From Hofstenia miamia (lineage: Eukaryota; Xenacoelomorpha; Acoela), in contig SCFE01000001.1 in assembly GCA_004352715.1 (NCBI GenBank), forward strand, positions 5,641,744-5,705,743: a stretch of DNA of 64,000 nt, in the 5' to 3' direction. The notes under the pieces were generated by a model. That model searched no databases. It was not told the origin of the DNA and saw only the letters and a list, made by a program, of their open reading frames with translations. The first letter of the stretch is position 1, and every line of letters begins with the position of its first letter. Shown piece after piece: positions 49,532 through 61,406 of the stretch. Made by a program: the position numbers and the translations under genes.

Positions 49532-52500
49532 NACAATAGTTTTGGACATTTAAGGAACAAATTCTAATCAATTGAAATATGTATTTTTATTTTCTTGAAA
49601 AATAAAAATAGAAAAATTAAAATAAAGTAAAAGATTCAATTAACAGTGTGTTTTGAACATAAAAATTATTGAAAATATTTTTAATAAAATTTGTGTGAAT
49701 ATAAATTAATTTATTAATGACAGAATTTAGTATTGAGCGCAACATTGTTGGATCATATAGTTTCAACTAACTTAGATTAGAACATGGTCATCAAATGTTG
49801 TTAAATCCATTTGTATGTAGCAATATTACACCAATATCAAGATTCACTCAATTAAATGCGTACTTTTTTTTAACTTTGACAAACCCAAGTATTTATTCAT
49901 CTACAATTTCTCACAATATTTTGAANGTATATATACATATAATTTATCAATATTTTTAATGAAAAGTATAGATAATTTGTATAAAATAATTTTTATCAAG
50001 CATTCTCATGCGTGATAAACACCTGAAAATTATAATACACCTATCTTCTCACAAAGATTTTTCATGTAGATCAATACGTTTNTATGTAGCAATATTACAC
50101 CAATATCAAGATTCACTCAATTAAATGCGTACTTTTTTTAACTTTGACAAACCCAAGTATTTATTCATCTACAATTTCTCACAATATTTTGAAGAATGGA
50201 TAAAAACATTTCTCAATTGACTGAGTAGATCCTCTGTATTTCTGCAGCAGTTTTCATCATATTACAAATAAATTTTCAAAAGTGAAAAAAATTTCTGTCT
50301 TTGGGCTGGACATGCTACAATGAAATTAAATCAAAATTTCTTGAAATATATCAACAAAATGATTTTTTAAATGACTCTTATTTATAATTTCCATTTGTGT
50401 TAACATTGTTACTTTCCACACATTCCTTGCAACATGCTGCTGATTGTGGTTGTGACCTTGACTAGCAAATATATTTGTGAACATAACACGATCATCAAAT
50501 ATTTCTTCCCAAAACAACAAAAGTACTTCAATTATCCATGATAATTTCGATATTAGAGTTATCATGAAATGCTTTGCCTCTTTTAGAGTGTGGTGGTAAT
50601 ACAGGCCGAGNATGTAGATCAATACGTTTCTTTGTTGGATAGTTATAAATAAAAACTCATTTTTATCAGGATGATGTACCTTAATCTGGATTGACAGTTT
50701 CTTCAGTTGTTTCTGACCGTCAGCGTTATTCTTATTAGCAGCATCCAAAGCAAGTTCAAGTTCATGGATCTGGAGTTCAAGCTTCTTCTTGGTCTTAAGA
50801 AGATCTTGTTTATGTTTGGTCTCAGTTTCGAGTTGAAGTTGAAGAGTTGTAAGTTGCTTCATGAAACTGCGACTAAATACGGGAAATAAATTCCTGAAGA
50901 TCATTGAAATCAAGTTGGGAAACACGGTTGTGCAAAAATACTACAAGCAGTCTGTGCAACTCTTACATTGTCTAATCATCAATATCCAAATACTACTGAA
51001 CAATGATAATATATGAATTTTCACAAAACACAGTTTGCATTATAAATCACACGTATAATGAATCCCCGTGCACATTTATTAACACTACACTGAAAAAATT
51101 CGTACCTTTAAACACTAAAAAATTCATTTTAAGACTTAGATTATATAAGAGAAACCACTTGATGTGATTTTAAAGTTTTGCAGCGATTTTGAAATACTAG
51201 CTCAGGGGAAAATGATATGCAAGAAACATAAAATTGTGAGATAATTTTTTATAATTACTTACTTTGCTGATTCAAGTTGTTCATTCTTAGCCTGAATATC
51301 TCTTTCGAATGCGGTCTTCATCTGCTGGAGTTCTAATTGAAGTTTGAGAACCTAAATTGAGAAAAATTATATATTTTTTTATGAGTATACAATTTTCATT
51401 TGAAATTAATTAAACTTAAATTACCTTAGCGGTTTCAGCTGCTAGGTTAGCTTCTGCTTCGTCAAGAGCAGCACGCAAATCATCTCTTTCAACTTCAAGA
51501 CGTCTTCTTATCTTTTCAATCTCATGAATATTCTTTCCACCAGCGGTCAGTTGATCTGTTAAGTCAGACACTTCGACTAAAATAACAAATGGTATTCAAA
51601 TTGACATCACTTCATACAAGATAAAATATCACACATATATTCAAATGAAAAATTATTTTAAATCGTGTCACTATTTTAGAGCAGAAATTTGTCTAGAAGG
51701 TTGCTGTTAATTTGATTTTTCTTATTAATTCTGGTTCATATGATCTCCTTTTTTGCCTAAGTTTGCAAATGTTAAATCTATATGTTTTAAAAAGCAAAGA
51801 GGAAGATTTATTTGGCAGAGGAAGCTCGTCGTTGAAGCTTATTGATTTCCATAAAGAAGATTAGATTATCTAATTAACATGTTACTAATGAGAAATTATG
51901 AAAAAAGCATTGCATACCTTGCAGAAGCTTGTTATCCCTCTTAAGATTACTAATGACAGTTTCCATTTCTTCATAACTACTCCTAATCCGGCTGATTTCA
52001 TTTTTGTAGTTGTTGGCATCACGTTGTGCAACTTGAAGTTCACCGTGTAGCTCATCGATTCTCTGTTTGTATTGGGTGATCTCAATTTCCAATTTCTTAT
52101 GAGCTTTATCAGCTGCATTATATTGATTTTGCCACTAAATCACAACATTTGTATCATAATGAAAAAGTATTTAGTTTAGTTTGATGATAATTGTTCTATA
52201 ACAATGTCCAAGTTCGTTAAATGTCTGAAAATCTTTCATATTGGCACTTCATGGGAAACTGTTACCAGCTCAAAATTTTATATTATGTTAAGTTCCTTCA
52301 AGTTATTGTAAAAGTTCTTAAAAGTGTCACTATTATTCAGTTGATTTTCTTAAGGCCAATATTGGAACTATTCCCTTTAAATTAACAGGAAATTATTGAA
52401 GAGTGCTAGCCATTAAATATGAATTTGCTTGCAATGAATGTGTCAATGGAATGGAGAATTGATTTTGGAATCTGAAAACAAAGTTACTAAATCATATACT

Positions 52501-55500
52501 CAAATGCGATTCTTTAATGAACCAAACAGATTTTTTTGTAATTTTAGTGAAACTTCTAAAAAGTCTTTTAAGAACTTAAAAAATTTTAAGGCTTTAATTG
52601 AAAACATTTCCATGGGATTCTCTACTGTTTACTGTTGCCACTTGTTTCTATTTTACATCAATGTATTTAGTGATATACATAATGTTGAAATGATGTTGAC
52701 AAAATCCAGTTATTTGGAAATTTTAAAAATATATGTTGTAATAAGAATGTAGTGCATGTTAAACATAGCTGTTAAAATTGATATTTGATCAATTCGATTA
52801 CATAATGATTAATTTCACATGTCAGTGAAAAGGTCAATAAAAGCACGGAGTATTTATAACAAGTAAATTTATCGCAAACTCAAAGCTTCCCGAATGAAAT
52901 TTATTTTGTCTGGCCATTCCACGACTTATATGCAGGGACAAACTTTAGATAATCGACCGCGATTACAAAGAAAAACGATCTGTAAATATACATTCTCAAT
53001 GCCAACGGCCAAAGTTCATTGCAACATTTGGCTCAGAGGGCGGATTTGTTTGAAGGAATTTCCGTCATGGTTAAAATCCCCGGTCAATCAATCCTTGTTT
53101 ACGTAAATCAATCTGTTTACTAAGTTACAACTTAGATAACAAATTTAATTATATTAATGAGATGATTTTAAATTTGCATTTAAGCGGTTCTTAACTTATT
53201 ATGAAATGTAAAGTTTAATAGTGTCTACATCAGAAGTATGTAGTTTAACAAAAATTGTTGTCAGAAAAATAATTAAATATATTAAAACTCGCAAGTGATA
53301 TATTAGGTAAGCATTTTATACTAGGTTGAACAAAACTGTCAAATATTTCGGACTACCTTTAATCTCCGAACAAAATCGCTCTTAAGTAACCTCTATAGCG
53401 GTTCACTGAACCTTTTTTGAAATCTAACAAAATATTTTTAAAAAGCTTGTTTTTTTGTCATTAATTGAAGATCAAATGTGGATAAATGGCCAAACTTTAT
53501 TCCTTAACGTAATTTTTAAATTCTTAATACTTTATTCCTCTCAAAGTTAATCTCATTTTACATATAAAACAATTTTTAGTTTGCTTTTCAATGATACCCA
53601 GATAAGTAATAAATTGTGTGTCTAGAAGACAGTTCAATCCATTTGGGTCGTTTTAATCAAATCGTTATAATAAATAATCTCCATATCGTATTTTTAGAAT
53701 AATAGACCGAATCACCTAATAAAACTAGGCCCACTTTCAGCTCCATATTAAGTAGAAGCCATTTTTATGAAGTGACAAATTTCTTCAAAGTAAATTTTTG
53801 GTATCTTCAACATTAGCATGCATGTGGTGTGGGGTCATTGACATTTTGTAATAAATTAGAATATGTGGTGTTAAGACCAAAGATGGAATCACTATCCTGT
53901 AGGTAATCAATATTTTGTTATTAATTCCAATCATTTAAATTACATGGCCAATGATATTTGAATAAAGATTCATTCCAAAATTTAGAGCCAAACATTCGGG
54001 TTATTGTTTGGAATATTTGGTAAATAATATTTTTAAAAGAAATTATGAATCGCTTACACGTTCAATTTCAAGTTCAGCATCATGAAGCTCTGCTGCATAT
54101 TTACTTTTGCTTCTTTCCAAAATTGAAACTTTGCTTGAATAGGCTTCAACTTGTTGTTCTAATTCACGGATTCTTACTGATAACTTCTTGCGTACTTCCT
54201 AAAATATAATTGATGACTTACTGCATCACAAAGATGATTGAGTACATTTAGTAAGATAAAGGTTTTAGTTAATAGCCATGTACAAAATCGTTTCATAAAT
54301 TACCTCAATAGCATCAGCTCTTTCAATTTGCTCTCTTTCCAATTTAGATCTGAGAGCAATTAGATCAGCATTAGCCTTCTGGAGTTGACGCTGATAATTA
54401 GCTGCAGAAGCATCTGCTTCTTCAAGCTGCTCCTTGAGTGAGTCGTTTTCAGTCATAATAGTTGTGAGTTGAATTTGGAGTTCGCTTCGTGACTAAATAT
54501 ACATCAATCATTGAAAGAATCAATTGCACCTTAAAATGGATTTTGCAAAAATGAACAAATGAATTGGACATAATTCCAAAAAGGACGTCAAGCTCTTACT
54601 TTTCCATCAGTTGAAGCGATGTGCTTGAGTTCGTCGTATTCAGATTGAAGAGTTTTGTTAGTTTTTTGGATGATTGTGATTTGGCTGACGTATTCTTCAA
54701 TGCGTGTGTTACTTTCACTCAGTAGAACCTTCAAACGTGCTTTTTCGTTGTTCGACTCAATAAGAGAACGATTCAAAGTTGAAAGTTCCAATTTAAGTTC
54801 GCTCAATTGACCTTCCAGAGTTTGGACCATCTTATCACTAGATTGCTAAAAGTATCCCACAGTTAGAAATGCTAACGTACTGTACATGTACATTAGAAAA
54901 AAACGAACATTTGAGATTCTCAAGCAGAATTTTATTAACTATTTAGCTTACTACGTATTATGCATAAATTATTCTCACAGTTCAAATTTTATTTAACATT
55001 ACAACTGAAAGTAAAGAACTATATTAATTTACCTTCTGCGATATTAAGAGGTCATTTTGCTGTTCCAGGTCGTCAATTGTGAAGCGAAGGTCTTGTTTCT
55101 CCTTTTCGTATTTCGATTTTGCTTTAAGGAGCATGTCTACATGAGCTTGCAAGTCATTGATGGCATCTTGTTGTTTTCTACGAATAACTGTGACGTTTTC
55201 CTCATGCTCCATGCTAAGTGCTTCATAATCATGTCTTAGTTTAGCAAGCTCCTGTTCTCGTTTTCGATTAATTTCAATCTAAATATTTTCCAATGAGCAA
55301 CCATTCTAACTACTTAAGAACAAGTAATACAAATATTGGTTCATTTACAGACATCTTAGATATATATTTTTTTCAAACTTCTATATGTTCAGCATTTTTT
55401 CACAAGTGCAATACATTTTTTTAACCGCGTGATTGTGTGCGTGTATATTGAAGTAATTTTTCTAAGATGTATATATTCATATACATGCATATACAGATAT

Positions 55501-56398
55501 ACAGATGTACAGTGATAATTTTTTGTTTGGCATTGTTTTATTAAGAATACGAAATACCAGTTTAAATTATTTGAATTGAGCAATTGCTGAGTGATTACAA
55601 TCAAATATGAAGATTTGGAAAATTATTTTGATATTGTGAATTTTGAAAATTCTTCTATATCAAGTAGTAAGGATGAAATTTTGTAATTGTAATTCGTTGA
55701 TTTCATATCTTTTAACTTTGACTTTGTCTACTATTTGCAGTAAATATCATAGAAAACTATATAAGTTCACAATAAAAATTGAGACAATATATGCATTAAA
55801 CAAAAAACTTACTTGGTTAGCTGTTGCAACACGCTGGACTTCCAACCGATCAGTAAGCTCATCGATTTGTAAGTCGAATTCATGTGCTTGCTTTTCAGCC
55901 TAAATATATTAAGTTGAGATGAAAGTAGTTCTATAAAGCATTTTAGCTTGCAAAGTTGTAATTTCTGATTTTATATATCGATGAAATATCAATAAATGAT
56001 ATTTTTTTATTGAAGCTAAATTTCAACAAGATGAACGTTGGAGGAATTATGTCTATATTAAAATATTATGAGATCGATACTTGATGAAAAAGCTATCAAA
56101 AAATCTCTGCGTTAATCTCAGTACCAAACAAATGCATTTTGCCTTGTAAGGCTTAAAATTTCAATTATTCCTTGAAATAGGTGTTTGCGCAGTAGGAACT
56201 TTAAATCTTTAAGGAATTTAAGCTGCCATCTTCTGCCTATTTTAAAAATGCCATCCATTTTAACACAAGAAAAATTTTACCTTTTCTCTGTAGAGCCTTT
56301 GGTTTTCACATTCGTCCTCCAATTCTTCGATTCTTCTCTAAAATTATTCAATTAATGCAATATATATATATATATATATATATATTTATTTATTTATT

Positions 56399-56440
<42 letters not shown>

Positions 56441-59400
56441 ATCTTAAATATATTATTCACCTCAAATCATTAGTATTTATTGATTTGTATGTAGCGCCCA
56501 TTTAATCATTTTGGTAATTTAATTGAGCTCGTTTTTACTGAAGGATCAAATTTTGAAATTACTTTACAATTTACCACATAAATTGACTCAGAAAAAAATA
56601 AAACATTTTGAAAAAAAATTGGTACAATATGTAGACTAAAAGCATATTTTGAGGATGATATTAATTTCAGGAGTTTGTTCTTAGTTCAATAACAACAACA
56701 GGAATAATTGTAAAAAAGACTTAATGATAATAAATGTGGAAATATATGCATAAACAATTGACCAGTTGCAATAAACAAGTTCTTGTACACCCCATGGTTT
56801 TGCAGACATTCATAAAATATTTACGTTAGTACTTCATTCTCAAAGTTAAACTTTGATTTATTATATACACTAGATACACTATAAGTAAATAAAAAAGTTG
56901 AACTTCTTCTCCTACAATATGACACCCTAATCAATCAAAATTCATACGAGACATGAATATTATATAATTAATTGATGACATTTATAGTTTTTTTAATAAG
57001 ATTTACTATCAAAACATAGATTCACAATAACTAGAATGATAATAAATTTGAATGAATTCCTGCATTTAATCATATAAGTCATTACCTCCAATTAATATAT
57101 TGTTTTTGTTGAATATGGCAATTATTGAGGTTATTGTTTTATGGTATGTTAAGTTGACTATCTATGCCGCCTTAATTACAAAGTTGTATGATACACGTGT
57201 AGAACAATTATTAGGAAACACAAAAGATAATATTATTTAGTTAAATTTGTTCATGTTTTGTTCGTATATTTACAGGTCGTATACCAGTTAGAAAAAAATG
57301 TTCTAAATAATGGTTGACCCAAGAAGTTGTCCTTTTAACTCGTTCTAAGTGATGTAGAGAAATCCAAGCAGTCGGATATTTCTAGTCAGACCAACTCATT
57401 AGTGCAAAAAATTAAGTGGGTGGAATTGAAGCGATTTAATATTATCATCTCATAGTGAATTCTGAGAAATTGCAAGTGAAAATCTTATCTTAGTGAAAAC
57501 TGGCCACAAATTTTTATTTCAGGCTGTAGCGTGTCCCTACTTTGCTCATGTTATTAATTTCTAATATCAATTATATTATAATTGACGATGATTCTATATA
57601 TATTCCAAAAATATAAGTTTTTCCGTATAAATTGCGAGTTGAATTTTTCAAATTCTATTTTGCCTTTGGCAAATATAGCATTGCTTTAATCTGGTTTCAG
57701 GTTTGTTTGAAAGTCTACCAATGCATTATTGAATGAGACGAATAATTGTGTTGCAACATCTTTATAGACGCGTTCACCTCTTAATGTTCAATGAATCGAA
57801 TGTTGTTTAAAACCATTGAATATGGCAAACTTCTTATCAACTACGTTGCATGTCTTCATTTTATCTAATTCCCTCAACAGGCCAGTGTGTGCAATGGGAA
57901 GGAAACCACGGTCGAATTAAGTTTTCCCAATATAATTTGACTTTGTAAATACGAGCTCTATGCAAGCATTTGATAAGAGGCAGTTGTTTCCATTTTCAAT
58001 CTACCATAAATTTCAACGCGAGACACACCTTCTTTTAAATCTGAAACTCGGTGTTCTAATTAACCACATGGGGTAATAAGTTACTTTATCAATGTCAAGA
58101 ACGTAAACATTTGTAAATTAGAAACTAAGATATTATTTTCCTCCAAACCTAATTTTTCAGAAAATCCTATTTTTAAATATCTTAAGAATTTTTTATAATA
58201 TAAATATGTATAAAATTATCCTTGACAATTAATAGAGCAAATATTTATAAAAATCTCTATTTATCTCTAATTAAGGTTTTGCAGTAAGCAATTTTGATAT
58301 GGAAATCTAATATGGGAAAAGACCGTGAATTTTGAAATATATTGAATGTAGTAATTTTATTTTCATGAACATTTAAGCTCTCAAAGAATGTAAATTGATC
58401 GTAAGCATAGTAAAGAAACTAATAAATAAAAGGAAATCTTGAGATTCGAATTAATATAAAGTATTACTAGATAATGGTATGCTATCAATGTCTCGTGTTG
58501 AGAGCAACTTAGTTTGGATTATGGAATGGGAGAAATTCCATCCAATCACAGTGTGAACATGGGAGAATGTTTTGAACAGGAATTCCTAAATTTGCCCACT
58601 GACATTTTGGGAAGTCTAGAATTAGCACAAATCCAATTTATGGATAACAGTGATATTTCCAAAACACAATGACTTGTTAATAAAATGGTGTCAATTTGCA
58701 AATTGTTACGTTGTTTGTAACTGTAGGTTATCCATGTTACATCAGACTTGCCAACGAGCCGAGCTTCTAACGAGCCAAGCCGAGTCGAACCGAGCTTGAG
58801 CACTGCATAGGATATACAAGCCCAAAACGAGCCTTTCTTAAACCAAGCAGATTTTTCATATTTTTTCATTCAATATACATTTCTTATAGTCACATTTTTA
58901 AATGCTTATTAAATAAAAAATTCTGAGAGATCAAAATTTTTAAAAAATATCGAGGTAAAACGAGCCTCATTGAATAGTTTTAAGTGTGACGACCCGAAAA
59001 TATTCCAAAAATAAAACAAGCCGAGCCGAGCTTAAAAATTTCGGCTCGTTTCCAAGTCTATGTTCCATCATAATGTATTGCTACATTTACATGTATGCTT
59101 CCTCTAGTCAGGAAAAATCAAAGAGACACAAAAATTTTGCTTATCACAAAAAATTCTTAGTAAAAAGGAGGAATCATTTAATGATAAATCTACGTATTTT
59201 GGAGTAAGCACTATAATTTATTTGTTTCGAACAAAATTTAGTGAAAGTATGAAATAAGATAAAAGTATAATGATTGTAGATATCGGAATGTAATATAAAT
59301 TTGTGATTTTCCGAAAATGAAATCCGAAAAAGTCAGGAAGTTTATTTTTTCATTATTGAAATATCGTAATTTGCAATCGGAAAAAATATAGCTTTTTCAA

Positions 59401-61200
59401 AAGCCAGATCGTATTTCGATTTGATGTTACTCGCAAAGTAACACTATGAATTTAAAATTTATTAGTGGAAAACTAACTTTGCTGTCTACTGAATTTATAA
59501 GTAAAATGTATAAGTAAAATTAATCTAAAACTTTCAAGACGTGAAGCACTTTATTTTTGATAAAATTTAAATCTTATGAACAATAATCGAACATAAATTT
59601 TGGACTAAAAGTTGGTATTTTTAAAAACTCTTATCTTACAATTTAGGAATAATTTGCTTATCTATACATTTCTGTGAAATACATTCTCGATATTAAATTT
59701 GGTACGGAATATAAAGTAACGATGTTTACATTTGTAGTAAACCTAAACTTTAACGCAAAAATATATTTGTTTCAAACTCTTACAATGTTGTATGTGAGCA
59801 GTTGTAATCCCAGAAATATAGCTGGAGCTGCAACAATAATTCTGGATTATACATTTACCTTTTCTAAGACCTGTTTTACACCAATTTCAAGCATATTTAT
59901 GGAGTACTATAAATGAGAAAATTGCTAAGCAGAATTGTTAAGTGTAGTTTGATTTGGAATTGTGGCCTAGAGAAAGATTTCGCTAATCTTGAGTTTCTAC
60001 AAGTGTGTTTACAATGTTGGGAAATGCTAGATAATTATGAACCTAAAAACCAGTTAACTTAAAAAAACTTGAAGGACAAACAAATGTTATGTTTTCAGCA
60101 ATATAAATATATAGATCGCTCTCGGTTTTCAATTTAAAATATACTAACTACTTGCCCCATTTGCCCCATAAATATGTTATGCTAATTTAAATTGAGTAAA
60201 TATGGTTTGTGCTGACCAAACTCAAAATTGAGAGGGTGTGTCAGTCTGCTTAAGAACTACCTCGTATGCAGCTCAAAATTTTGAAGCCGACGCTGTTTTG
60301 AAATATCCCCTTTCAACTAAATGTATATTTTTTTCATTAAAAACGAATGCAGTTGAAAAGCCATCTAGCAGAGCTCTATATAAAAACTTATATACTAGTA
60401 TTAAGTATATATCTACAATAAACTTTGAAGAAAACTAGGTAGAATATATAACGTTTTAGTAATTGAAAGAAGTTAAGGTTAGGAAAACGTAACCCAATTT
60501 GAACAGTGTTTCAAATAACTTTGTAATCAAAAGTTTTGATTACTCTTTTGAAAATAAAAAATATTTGAAATATTTCGTATGAAGAGAATTTGAAATAGAA
60601 ATTTCATGAAAGATGGACCCAATTGACACGTTGGTTTAAATTTCCAATATCACAAGCGTGATTAAGTGTTAGCACTTACGTATGAAAGATTTATTTAATG
60701 AAAACGTAGTTGAGAAGAACTTCAATTTCGCGACTCCATGCTGATAATTTGGCGCTTTAGTCTAGACGTTCACTTTCATTAATACAAAATAGCTTAAAAG
60801 CTCATGTGATAATTCATTTCGGTCACAAAATAATGTACAATTCTTTATTTACGTCATACAATTGACGAAATGGTTTGACTTTTGTTTAATACAAATTTAA
60901 AAGTTTCAGCAGGGTGTGTCCAGGAATGAGCATTTTATCCAACTGCTCTACGATGAATAGGCTCTTAATAAATTCTAAACCTCCAAGTATCTTCTAGAAA
61001 AAATAGCTTTTCTCTAATAACATTAAAAACTCATAAAATTAGCACTATGAGCTTAAATATTCACACAATTAAAATACCTTTGCTTTTTCTGTGGCCAGTT
61101 AGCATGATATTCGAAATCAATGTAATTACCAATTTCACTTACAAGCAGATATGTTCATATAAGATGTACATTTATAAAATATATACATCTATACAATATT

Positions 61201-61241
<41 letters not shown>

Positions 61242-61367
61242 TATATATATATAATGTATAGATATATATAGGCATATATTATTAATATTTTTGGATATAG
61301 CTATGTCAAAGTATCCATTGTATGAATGCATATATATGAACCAGCTGGTGATCTATGTTAGGTCTTG

Positions 61368-61406
<39 letters not shown>

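Noticed and set aside
50326-50925. 199-codon ORF over paramyosin exon 11
   Set aside because: Only the exon part is coding; the remainder crosses an intron and a contig join.
58546-58869. 107-codon minus-strand ORF in intron 1
   Set aside because: It overlaps the GAGCCGAGC MITE; no protein motif.
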